Positions 1-6,158 of a DNA stretch of 12,275 nt are shown here, piece by piece. A model generated the notes under the pieces. That model searched no databases. It saw only the letters and a list, made by a program, of their open reading frames with translations, and was not told the DNA's origin. Made by a program: the position numbers and the translations under genes. The first letter of the stretch is position 1, and every line of letters begins with the position of its first letter. Location: NCBI GenBank assembly GCA_035477615.1, contig DATIKJ010000044.1, positions 1 through 12,275 of the forward strand, given 5' to 3'. This DNA is from UBA2277 sp035477615 (GTDB lineage: Bacteria; Patescibacteriota; Microgenomatia; UBA1400; MFAQ01).

Positions 1-177
1 GGAGAAAGATTCGGATGGTTTGATGGATGTTTTTTTGGCACCACCACGAGGGGTTTTTAAAAAGGGAGTAGCTTCAACTAAGGTATTCCATTCGTGGCAA
101 GCAGGGCACTGGCCAGCCCACTTGGCAAACTCGTTGCCACAGCTGTTGCAGAAAAAGACGGTGGTTGATTTTGACAT
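1..177 (-). CDS. radA: DNA repair protein RadA, N-terminal fragment (runs off window)
   Basis: Translating the minus strand from the ATG at 177 gives 59 residues up to the window edge, beginning MSKSTTVFFCNSCGNEFAKW. This is the N-terminal C4 zinc finger of RadA (Sms): Cys10-x2-Cys13, then Cys-x2-Cys in the segment GQCPACHEWNTL, followed by the basic/serine linker that leads into the RecA-like ATPase core. The family is a RecA-type helicase that helps process recombination intermediates in the cytoplasm. The ATPase, KNRFG and Lon-like domains lie outside the window. No Shine-Dalgarno precedes the ATG; a -10-like TATAAT lies about 20 nt upstream. The gene diverges from the small ORF at 341. 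The zinc finger and flanking residues are clear enough for a confident family call. Confidence 0.93.
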   Translation of the reverse strand, partial: MSKSTTVFFCNSCGNEFAKWAGQCPACHEWNTLVEATPFLKTPRGGAKKTSIKPSESFS

Positions 178-196
178 TCTATTTTTAATATACACG

Positions 197-202
197 ATTA
201 TA
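197..202 (-). promoter_or_regulatory. Candidate -10 box for radA
   Basis: The minus strand reads TATAAT here, which would place a transcription start roughly 13 nt before the radA ATG. A second AT-rich hexamer (TATATT, 187-192) is closer to the start. No convincing -35 is visible, so the assignment is tentative. Confidence 0.35.
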
Positions 203-279
203 TGGACACCTGTATGGGGTATATTGGTAAATATTTGAAGCTGAAAAAAGTATGGGATATTGTGAAAATCGGCTATAGG

Positions 280-308
280 TTGATATGCTTGACAGAGTGT
301 GATATATT
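280..308 (+). promoter_or_regulatory. Sigma-70-like promoter for the small ORF at 341
   Basis: TTGATA (280-285) is separated by 17 nt from TATATT (303-308), each matching 5 of 6 consensus positions. A perfect TTGACA also occurs at 289-294, but its best-spaced -10 is poor. Transcription would start near 315, about 25 nt ahead of the ATG at 341. I see no other plus-strand promoter before the genes at 756 and 1034, so this one could serve them by readthrough. Confidence 0.55.
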
Positions 309-340
309 TTCTGTAGATCTCGGTAAATTTAAAAAAACTA

Positions 341-481
341 ATGAAAAATCTGCTCAATAAGTTAGTAAATTCACGTAAAAGAACGGTTCGCGGAAACCGA
401 AGTTTTGGCCGTCGGGCTGTAGCATTTCAGATTGAGAAGATGGGGAAGATGGGACAGCAGCTCGTAGTGGCTAGCCGCTAA
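341..481 (+). CDS. Small basic hypothetical protein (46 aa)
   Basis: An ATG-to-TAA ORF of 46 residues begins MKNLLNKLVNSRKRTVRGNR. It is strongly basic, with Arg/Lys concentrated in residues 12-25 and a SRKR..RGNR..GRR pattern; the C-terminal half is milder (EKMGKMGQQLVVASR). It has no membrane segment, signal peptide or cysteine motif, and I do not recognise a family. Support for it being a gene: a good promoter at 280-308, correct orientation, and a hairpin with a T-run about 45 nt after the stop. Against it: no Shine-Dalgarno upstream and short length. The composition would suit nucleic-acid binding, but that is only a guess. It could instead be part of an untranslated leader or a small RNA. 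Confidence 0.45.
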   Translation: MKNLLNKLVNSRKRTVRGNRSFGRRAVAFQIEKMGKMGQQLVVASR

Positions 482-524
482 AGACTGAGAGTTACCTTAA
501 AATTTTGAATCTTTTCTAGGCAAG

Positions 525-571
525 AAAAAAGCAATATCACCGTAGCCTAACTCGAATGACATTGCTTTTTT
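525..571. terminator. Hairpin with A-tract and T-tract, possible bidirectional terminator
   Basis: AAAAAAGCAAT (525-535) is the exact reverse complement of ATTGCTTTTTT (561-571), so either strand would give a stem followed by a U-run. On the plus strand it would end the transcript of the 46-residue ORF. The 25-nt loop is large and the GC core is only two pairs, so it may be a weak terminator. Confidence 0.45.
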
Positions 572-652
572 GCAGTGGTTAATGAAAGGACAGTTTCCAT
601 CAACCACCTACAGATTAACACTACGAAAAATTACTGTCAACTAGAACAAAAG

Positions 653-717
653 GCCTCAGAGTTGGGAGTGATGATGAGTTGGGCAGGCACATCATCACCC
701 CAGTTGTGAGGCTTTTT
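653..717 (+). terminator. Long hairpin plus T-run (terminator or attenuator) ahead of the gene at 756
   Basis: GCCTCA (653-658) pairs with TGAGGC (707-712). Inside it GGG pairs with CCC, and GTGATGATG pairs perfectly with CATCATCAC, leaving a 13-nt loop. TTTTT (713-717) follows directly. With about 20 base pairs it is far longer than a minimal terminator. It sits only 26 nt before the Shine-Dalgarno of the next gene with no promoter in between, so it may act as an attenuator. Confidence 0.7.
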
Positions 718-755
718 GGAAGCATGCAGAAACATATTTTTGAAGGAGGAATGGC

Positions 756-971
756 ATGAAGTATGAGTATCTATCTTTTATGACGGATGATAGGGAAATA
801 TCTGGTGTGTGTGGTGGTGATGAAATGACGAGAGAAATCACTCATGGAAAGATGAACTTTAATGTCTTGATTGCTCTTGGTAATCTTGGATGGAAAATGG
901 CTGGTGTAATAGCTCTGCACTTTTTCCCTGAAACGAATGGTGCTTTTTATTTTGTGCGAGAAGTGAGTTAG
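756..971 (+). CDS. Small DUF4177-like protein, copy 1 (71 aa)
   Basis: This 71-residue protein begins MKYEYLSFMTDDREIS and ends FYFVREVS. The layout is that of DUF4177-type small proteins: an opening aromatic strand (YEYLSF), a helix with LIALGNLGWKMAGV (the usual 'LN.LG..GWELV' core), then a closing strand of aromatic residues. The molecular function of that family is not known to me. The start is fixed by a near-perfect Shine-Dalgarno, AAGGAGGA at 743-750, 5 nt before the ATG; an ATG at 751 gives only a two-codon ORF. No membrane segment is evident. It sits between the long hairpin at 653-717 and a GC-rich terminator at 978-1004, followed by a paralogue. The family call rests on pattern, not on a search. 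Confidence 0.75.
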   Translation: MKYEYLSFMTDDREISGVCGGDEMTREITHGKMNFNVLIALGNLGWKMAGVIALHFFPETNGAFYFVREVS

Positions 972-977
972 TTGATG

Positions 978-1004
978 CCCCGGTTTTATTAGCCGGGGAT
1001 TTTT
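978..1004 (+). terminator. Rho-independent terminator after copy 1
   Basis: CCCCGG (978-983) pairs with CCGGGG (993-998) across a 9-nt loop, and a run of T (1000-1004) follows after one A. It lies 6 nt past the stop codon of the 71-residue gene. No clear promoter follows before the next Shine-Dalgarno at 1021, so readthrough probably feeds the second gene. Confidence 0.8.
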
Positions 1005-1033
1005 AAGCAATATTAATCTTGAGGAGGATAGAA

Positions 1034-1273
1034 ATGAATTGGGAATATTTTGTAGCGAACATTAGTGTTCACAATGGAAGCTGTATATCCGTGACGAAAG
1101 ATAAATTGAGTCCGTTAAAGTATGACGAATACGTTATTGGAAAAGATGAACAAGACGTTCTGACCTTTTTGGGTGATCGCGGATGGGAGTTAGTCAATAT
1201 ATTTCAGGGTCATATATGGTTTGATAATGATAAGAAGATGGCGAAGTGTTTCTACTTCAAGCGTCCGAAATGA
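1034..1273 (+). CDS. Small DUF4177-like protein, copy 2 (79 aa)
   Basis: The protein starts MNWEYFVANISVHNGS and ends KCFYFKRPK. It matches the DUF4177-like pattern better than its upstream neighbour: an N-terminal WEYFVANI strand, then VLTFLGDRGWELVNIF, then a terminal strand ending FKRP. GWELV and the FKRP ending are typical of these proteins. I chose the ATG at 1034 rather than an in-frame TTG at 1019 because GAGGAGG (1021-1027) stands 6 nt before the ATG. Together with the 71-residue gene it forms a tandem paralogous pair; the shared features are W/Y-EY at the start, LG..GW in the middle and an aromatic closing strand. A terminator follows at 1283-1308. The biochemical role is unknown; a small cytoplasmic protein is the simplest reading. 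Confidence 0.8.
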   Translation: MNWEYFVANISVHNGSCISVTKDKLSPLKYDEYVIGKDEQDVLTFLGDRGWELVNIFQGHIWFDNDKKMAKCFYFKRPK

Positions 1274-1282
1274 TAGAAAGCT

Positions 1283-1308
1283 GCCCTCCATAATGGGGGG
1301 CTATTTTT
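1283..1308 (+). terminator. Terminator between convergent genes
   Basis: GCCCTCC (1283-1289) and GGGGGGC (1295-1301) form a 7-bp stem (one G-T pair) with a 5-nt loop, followed by TATTTTT. It ends the copy 2 transcript. It also lies just past the stop of the large minus-strand gene, where the same hairpin is followed by a poorer T-stretch (AGCTTTCT), so it may partly serve both directions. Confidence 0.8.
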
Positions 1309-1312
1309 ATAC

Positions 1313-4300
1313 CTACTTATCTTTGGTTTGGTAGCGATTATTGAGAAGATGAACAATCAAATAGATAAGGGGAGAAAGAAAAAGGAGAATGAAGCCGGCA
1401 AATTCGAGATACTGGGGGAGATATATAAGAATGATATTGGAGCTACCTTTGGGTAAGACCCAGGCGTTGTGCCAGAGGTTGGTATCGGTGTGAGCTAACT
1501 GAGGCAGGAAAGGAGAGACTACAGGAGCAAGAATAGTAATGAGCCATGGAGGAAGGGATAGATCTTTGGAGGACACTTGTATAGCCTTCCAAGAAGATGA
1601 TTTGGTTTGGTAGAGATTAAGAACTGCAGAGTCATTGTTTTTGACTGCCGCCGTATAAAGAAAGATGTAGGGATGAGTAGAACTGGTGATGGTGGCGGTT
1701 GATTGGGGAAGATTTTGAGAGGTGATTTGAATATTTTGGATAAACTGAAGAGGAAGAGGACGAATGGAAATGGATTTTATTAAATTGGAGGTAATACGAG
1801 AACCAAAAGACTGGTTTTCTATATGAAGAGTGTAGCCTGGAGATTCGCTTTGATTTATTTGCGGCTGGATAATGGATTGAGTATTATTTGTTTTAATCAG
1901 ACGTTCTTTGATATCACAACGTCTGGATGAGTGATTTTCTAAACAGATGGTAGTAGCTAAACCTTTTTGAAAACGGTAATCAAAGGAGAGTAAGTAGTTT
2001 ATGGAATGAGGAAGGTGGCGAAGGTTGAGAGAGTCACACTCAGTGGCGTTTTGGCTTTGATAAAGGAAGCCGTCTTTGGTAACTTGTTTGACGGTGTTGC
2101 CATCGTTCCATTGATCGCAGTTTAAGTTTTCGGGTAGTAGGCTATTTTCGAGTGGTGTTTCTGTTTGATCATACTGAGTGTTGGTTTGAGGTAGAGAGAC
2201 TTGGATAGTGGTAACAGTGTTTTTGAGAACAATATTTTTGGCGGGAATGGAAGGAAGTTTGGCAGTCGAAGAATAAATTTGAGGAAGAACGGCCACTTCA
2301 ATATTGTCGTAGTTTATTTCTCTAACTGATTTGGTTTCACTCGCTTCGAGGATGAGATTTACCATCTGGAAACTACCAGTGGAAGGTGCAAAAAGACGTG
2401 CTCTGGTTGACTTTTCTTGGGGCTCTAATGGCTGGGGGAGATTGATGGCGTTTAGGTCTTTACCGGAGATATTAGCACTACCGGGAGTAAGAGTGGGAGA
2501 AGAATAGGTGAAAGAAAGTGAGAGAAGATTGCCCTGCGGAGTATATGGAAGCGGTGAGGAAAGACAACCAACAACGTCGGTGCCGATTAAAGTGACACCT
2601 GTCGGGGTAGAAAGTTTTTCGACTTTGTGGTTGGGTTTTATGACATAACATTGGCTAGGATCAGTTTGACTAAGTTTGTCGGTAAGATCATATAGCCCGG
2701 TTTCGGAACTATTGTAAAGAGAGACAGTGAAAGCCTTTTGGGTGGGAAGATAGGTGGTTGTGAGGGGATAGAAATCGGTGAAGTTGTCTAGCTCGGCAGG
2801 GAGCTGGAGCTCGAAGTAGTCTTTGTCTAGCTGGAGAATAAAACCAGTGCCGGAGGAACTGGGAATGGAGAGGGTGAGAGGAGTAACAGAGAGATCAATT
2901 TGGTTGTTATCTAAGAAAATGGTAGGAATGAGAGGGGTAAGACGGAGATCAAGGTTGTTACCGATTTTGCGATACTCGATTCGTACTGGTAATAGAGTTT
3001 CGGTGTCTGTTAGAGAAGGAAGAATTAGAGTGTCACCTTCTTTGCCGGTAGTGTTTTGGGTGATACTCAGGAAGCCACCTTTTCTGGTCCAGTCTGTATT
3101 GGGGCGGAGAGAAAGAGAGTCGAAGGGACGAATAGTATTGAGCGGATTTTGAACGGACAAGAAATTTTCGATTTTGTCTTTATGACTAACTTTGTATAGT
3201 GAGATTTGGTCACCAAATTTTTTGTCGGTAGAATATTTGCTGGAGCTGGTAACAAATTTTTTGAGAGTTAAAAGACCTGAGTCAGTGGCGTTTTCGGGGA
3301 GGGTGATGTATTCGTCTATAAGGAGCCAACTAATGTTGTATTTGTCTAAAACATATTCAAAATCATTTTGATTTTCGCCATAAAGGGCAAGACTCATTTC
3401 TTCGTAGTATCTTTCGCTATTTTTGTCCCAAGCATCAAAAGCTCTGTCCATCAAAGGCTGGCGCAGACCGTACCAGAGGAAACCGGAACCACGATAGCCC
3501 CAGTCGTAACTTCCCCAACCCCAGTGACTAAACTGGGGAAAATTGCCTATTCTTTCTGATGGATTTTGCGTGCGCATGTAGGAAAATAGCTCAAAATATT
3601 CTGATGGAATTTGGGTGCGCATGGCAGGACTAATGAGGTTACCAGAAAATGCAGGGGACATAAAAATGATGAGAGAAAAGGCGACGGTAAAAAGAGTGAG
3701 GTAGTAGGTGAGACGGCTGTGCAGGAAAGTGAAAAGGTCCAGTAAAAAGATGGTGCCAATGGCGAAGAAAAAAGAATAGGCAAGTGACAGAGGAATAGAA
3801 AACTTGGTGAAAGGGGAACGAAAGAGTTCACCAACAAGAGGGATCTGATTATTGATTAGGAGTCCGCCACCCAGAAGGAAAAAGAGACAGAGTCCGAGAA
3901 GAGCTACAAAAGAATGTGTCCAGGAAAATTTCTTTTTGAAGGAGTAGTAAAGTCCGGTGAGAACTAGAATAAAAGAGAGGAAGCCGATGAGATTAATGAT
4001 GGAAATATCCAGATGACTGCGCCAGACAGAGAGGAGATAGGTGTATTTGTTGTCTTGCCCGAGATCTAAGTAATTAAAAAGATATCCCTTCATTAAAGCA
4101 GTGTCTTTGAGAGTAGCAAACTGGAGATTTCTGGCATAAGTTTCGGGAGAGGAAAGCAAATTATTTCTAGCTTCCTCGGGAATGTGGCCGTTGGTAATGA
4201 CAAAAAAAGCGACGGGAAGGAGCCAGAAAAGATGAGGAATGATAAGACTAAATAGGGAAAGAATAGTGGTTTTGAGGTGAGCGACTTTGTGTTTTTGCTG

Positions 4301-5008
4301 TCTTAAAAACTCAATTAAAAAAGGCAGGAGGGCGACAAAAAAGACGACAAAAATAGTTTCGACATAAAAGGCGGGAGCGGAGAGAAAAGAGATTAGAAAA
4401 AGAACAAGGAGATTTTTTTTGGACGGATGAGTGAGATAGGTGATGATGAAAAAGAGAAGCCAGGGAAGAGCCCCGTAGAACCAAGTAAAAGTTTCAAAAG
4501 GAACGAAGAAAGTTTGGAGAGTGTTGAGATTTAAAAGATAGTAGAGGGCGCCGAGGAAAGAGGCAAACTGGATGGTGCGGGAGTCGAGCTTGCCTTTGAA
4601 AAGATGATTGTAGAAGAGGAAATAAATGCCCAATGGGCCAAGGACGAGAGGAAGAAAGGAAGTAATGTAGCGGACGAAACTGGGATCGATTTTGAAAGCG
4701 AGCAGGAGCCAGACAAAGAGAACACGGGGGAGGTCGGCGGCGTGAGCCATGCCACCCAGGAGGCCGGGTCCGCGGTATTCCTGCCAGACAGAGAAAAGAG
4801 ATCGGCGAATATTTTCGGCGATGTCGAACTCTGGGTTGAGGTTGTCCCAGCCGATGAGGTAAGTGCCTGGCTCGTAGTTTAAAAAAATGAGCAGTCCGGT
4901 GACGAGAATGAGGACAAAGACAGGCCAGAGATTGCGGACGAGTTTGCCTAGATGGCGTAGCTCTCTTAGGGGAAAGCGGTGTTTTGCTTTAGTAATATTC
5001 TTGGCCAC
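1313..5008 (-). CDS. Very large multi-span membrane protein with GT-C-like N-terminal region (1231 aa)
   Basis: Residues about 1-455 are membrane-rich. A basic N-terminus precedes a first span near 29-45, and about ten further hydrophobic segments follow. After span 1 comes a loop with acidic residues (GWDNLNPEFD) and then a GMAHAADLPR stretch, consistent with the acidic first extracytoplasmic loop of GT-C glycosyltransferases that use polyprenyl-phosphate sugars. A conserved-looking aromatic segment follows the spans (WGWGSYDWGYRGSGFLWYG). About 700 residues of beta-type, Ser/Thr/Asn-rich sequence come next, presumably outside the cell, and a final span lies near 1195-1218 with a basic tail. 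A role in cell-envelope glycan or glycoprotein assembly is inferred; the acceptor and donor are unknown. The start is GTG at 5008: an in-frame TAA lies two codons upstream and no ATG is nearby. It is 53 nt downstream of the Ham1-like gene on the same strand, so co-transcription is possible. Confidence 0.8.
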   Translation of the reverse strand: MAKNITKAKHRFPLRELRHLGKLVRNLWPVFVLILVTGLLIFLNYEPGTYLIGWDNLNPEFDIAENIRRSLFSVWQEYRGPGLLGGMAHAADLPRVLFVWLLLAFKIDPSFVRYITSFLPLVLGPLGIYFLFYNHLFKGKLDSRTIQFASFLGALYYLLNLNTLQTFFVPFETFTWFYGALPWLLFFIITYLTHPSKKNLLVLFLISFLSAPAFYVETIFVVFFVALLPFLIEFLRQQKHKVAHLKTTILSLFSLIIPHLFWLLPVAFFVITNGHIPEEARNNLLSSPETYARNLQFATLKDTALMKGYLFNYLDLGQDNKYTYLLSVWRSHLDISIINLIGFLSFILVLTGLYYSFKKKFSWTHSFVALLGLCLFFLLGGGLLINNQIPLVGELFRSPFTKFSIPLSLAYSFFFAIGTIFLLDLFTFLHSRLTYYLTLFTVAFSLIIFMSPAFSGNLISPAMRTQIPSEYFELFSYMRTQNPSERIGNFPQFSHWGWGSYDWGYRGSGFLWYGLRQPLMDRAFDAWDKNSERYYEEMSLALYGENQNDFEYVLDKYNISWLLIDEYITLPENATDSGLLTLKKFVTSSSKYSTDKKFGDQISLYKVSHKDKIENFLSVQNPLNTIRPFDSLSLRPNTDWTRKGGFLSITQNTTGKEGDTLILPSLTDTETLLPVRIEYRKIGNNLDLRLTPLIPTIFLDNNQIDLSVTPLTLSIPSSSGTGFILQLDKDYFELQLPAELDNFTDFYPLTTTYLPTQKAFTVSLYNSSETGLYDLTDKLSQTDPSQCYVIKPNHKVEKLSTPTGVTLIGTDVVGCLSSPLPYTPQGNLLSLSFTYSSPTLTPGSANISGKDLNAINLPQPLEPQEKSTRARLFAPSTGSFQMVNLILEASETKSVREINYDNIEVAVLPQIYSSTAKLPSIPAKNIVLKNTVTTIQVSLPQTNTQYDQTETPLENSLLPENLNCDQWNDGNTVKQVTKDGFLYQSQNATECDSLNLRHLPHSINYLLSFDYRFQKGLATTICLENHSSRRCDIKERLIKTNNTQSIIQPQINQSESPGYTLHIENQSFGSRITSNLIKSISIRPLPLQFIQNIQITSQNLPQSTATITSSTHPYIFLYTAAVKNNDSAVLNLYQTKSSSWKAIQVSSKDLSLPPWLITILAPVVSPFLPQLAHTDTNLWHNAWVLPKGSSNIILIYLPQYLEFAGFILLFLSPLIYLIVHLLNNRYQTKDK

Positions 5009-5055
5009 AAGTTAGTTTAACAAAATATTGTGAGTACGGTATGAACGTGTCGGAC

Positions 5056-5071
5056 AAGAAATTAATTTCTT
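5056..5071. repeat. Perfect 16-bp AT-rich palindrome at the 3' end of the Ham1-like gene
   Basis: AAGAAATTAATTTCTT is its own reverse complement and contains the TAA stop of the Ham1-like gene. It could be chance in AT-rich DNA, a small protein-binding site, or a weak stem. There is no loop, so it is a poor terminator. Confidence 0.3.
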
Positions 5072-5619
5072 TTTAGATATTTCGCTAGCTGGATATATCT
5101 GTCATTGTCCCAGAGTTTTAGTGATTCTTCTGGCGTCATTTCGGCGATTGTTTCATCAAATCCGTCTGGAATAAAGAGAGAGTCAACCATGTTTCCGTTA
5201 TCTCCTCGAGGGGAGTCTAAAAGAGTTCCGTAGGTATTAGTGACAAAACAAACAGGTTCTTTACCTGGCTCACAGTAACCCAAAGCGTCAATAAAATGTG
5301 CTTTTCTGTTTGTTTCGTCCTTAAAAAGTTTTACAAATTTATCGGCTATGAACCACTTGTTTATGAACTTTACAAATGGTCCGGGGAATCCATTTAATGA
5401 ATCAATACTCATGCCAAAATCTCCTTTAATGACGGTCTTTTTTGTTTCTTCAGCGGCATATTTTACTGAATATTTAGCGACTTCTTCGGTGTTGGAGGAC
5501 TGAATTTCCGGTGTATCGATGGCTAACTGTTCGACATTGAACCCGTGTTTTTCTAGGGCATATTTTGCTACTTGAACTTTTTTAGGATTTCCGGTGACTA
5601 AGAAAATAGTGTTTTCCAT
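5062..5619 (-). CDS. Ham1/RdgB/ITPase-family nucleotide pyrophosphatase, divergent (185 aa)
   Basis: The family hydrolyses (deoxy)nucleoside triphosphates with non-canonical purines (ITP, dITP, XTP) to the monophosphate and PPi, keeping them out of nucleic acids. Supporting motifs: VTGNPKKV at residues 8-15 (family TGN..K), PEIQSSNTEEVA (38-49), a GDFG block at 66-69 with NGFPGPFVKF after it (family 'EDSGL..... G.PG'), RKAHFIDALGY (105-115), PRGDNG (137-142), and FIPDGFDETIAEM (149-161). Length is normal and the early part resembles the archaeal type. Three signatures are altered: DSG has become DFG, the GFGYDPIF block reads GNMVDSLF, and the C-terminal SHR base-recognition motif reads NDR (172-174). 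It may therefore act on a different nucleotide. It diverges from a NUDIX gene. No Shine-Dalgarno is seen, and TACAAT sits 7 nt before the ATG, suggesting a leaderless message. Confidence 0.85.
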   Translation of the reverse strand: MENTIFLVTGNPKKVQVAKYALEKHGFNVEQLAIDTPEIQSSNTEEVAKYSVKYAAEETKKTVIKGDFGMSIDSLNGFPGPFVKFINKWFIADKFVKLFKDETNRKAHFIDALGYCEPGKEPVCFVTNTYGTLLDSPRGDNGNMVDSLFIPDGFDETIAEMTPEESLKLWDNDRYIQLAKYLKRN

Positions 5620-5626
5620 ACAATAG

Positions 5627-5632
5627 ATTGTA
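5627..5632 (-). promoter_or_regulatory. Candidate -10 box for the Ham1-like gene (leaderless start)
   Basis: The minus strand reads TACAAT, with 7 nt between it and the ATG at 5619. Transcription would start at or next to the A of ATG, giving a leaderless mRNA, which fits the absence of a Shine-Dalgarno. No good -35 is seen. Confidence 0.4.
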
Positions 5633-5661
5633 CTTCTTTGTATATTTGCGAGGAGTGGTGG

Positions 5662-6105
5662 ATGATAAAATTAGTTCAAATGAGCCAAAGCTACTATACG
5701 GGAGAAACAATTTTTTCTGCGGGTGGAGTTTTGCTGAATGATTTGAATCAAAGGATTTATTTGATATATAAAAAGGAGAGTGATGAATGGCTATTACCTA
5801 AGGGGCATATTGATGAAGGTGAAACGATTGAGGAAACAGCAAAAAGAGAAATATTTGAGGAAACTGGCTATCATTCGGAGATAAAAAAACTGTTGTCAGT
5901 ACAGGTGAGACCAGACGTAAAAGAACCAAATAGAAACAAAATCATCTTTTGGTTTATGGCAATTTTGAATGATGAAATCCAGGCGATTGATACTCAGATG
6001 GAAGACGAAGATTTTGCTGGAAAGTGGTTTACCAAAGAAGAAGCCATCGGTAAGTTGAAATGGGAAGAAGACAAAAAATTAGTAGAGTGTTGTTTTAATA
6101 AATAA
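5662..6105 (+). CDS. NUDIX hydrolase (147 aa)
   Basis: NUDIX enzymes cleave nucleoside diphosphates linked to another moiety, using Mg2+ held by the Nudix box. The box G-x5-E-x7-REUxEExGU is complete at residues 48-70: G48, E54, R62-E63, E66-E67 and G69 are all present. Before it come the usual GGVLLN strand (21-26) and the WLLPKG lead-in (43-48). The fold continues through VRPDVKEPNRNKIIFWFMA and ends with an EED.....WFTKEEA segment typical of small single-domain NUDIX proteins (Ap4A- or 8-oxo-dGTP-hydrolase-like; substrate unknown). I chose the ATG at 5662 because GAGGAG (5650-5655) lies 6 nt before it; an in-frame TTG at 5638 has no such site. It is transcribed divergently from the Ham1-like gene and about 50 nt before the YegD-like gene. 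Confidence 0.9.
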   Translation: MIKLVQMSQSYYTGETIFSAGGVLLNDLNQRIYLIYKKESDEWLLPKGHIDEGETIEETAKREIFEETGYHSEIKKLLSVQVRPDVKEPNRNKIIFWFMAILNDEIQAIDTQMEDEDFAGKWFTKEEAIGKLKWEEDKKLVECCFNK

Positions 6106-6144
6106 ATTGGTGTTGTAAGGTAGCTATTATTTGTATCTATCAGG

Positions 6145-6150
6145 TAAAAT
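6145..6150 (+). promoter_or_regulatory. Candidate -10 box for the YegD-like gene
   Basis: TAAAAT ends 8 nt before the ATG at 6159, so transcription would begin at or next to the start codon. No Shine-Dalgarno precedes the gene. The -35 region is poor, so cotranscription with the NUDIX gene remains possible. Confidence 0.35.
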
Positions 6151-6158
6151 ATGCTTCT

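Larger units (their letters stand above)
486..740. other. Gene-poor stretch with three consecutive hairpins
   Basis: No plausible protein-coding ORF is visible on either strand. The stretch holds the 525-571 hairpin, a second hairpin whose arms are GTGGTT (575-580) and AACCAC (602-607), extended inward by ATG/CAT and AAA/TTT pairs with small bulges, and the long hairpin at 653-712. This suggests an untranslated structured leader for the gene at 756 or one or more small RNAs. I do not recognise a known riboswitch or RNA family, and no cloverleaf is present. Confidence 0.4.

Noticed and set aside
653..717. tRNA or known riboswitch in the long hairpin
   Set aside because: There is a single extended stem and a 13-nt loop, no cloverleaf, and no riboswitch core I recognise.
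1019..1033. TTG start for the 79-residue DUF4177-like gene
   Set aside because: The Shine-Dalgarno lies inside this extension and is placed correctly for the ATG at 1034.
2823..3152. Open frame of 109 codons on the plus strand inside the large membrane-protein gene
   Set aside because: It is an antisense shadow: the minus-strand frame gives a coherent 1231-residue protein, while this one is low-complexity Arg/Val/Ser/Glu with no motif.
5056..5071. Palindrome as a rho-independent terminator for the Ham1-like gene
   Set aside because: All but two pairs are A/T, there is no loop, and on the minus strand no T-run follows.
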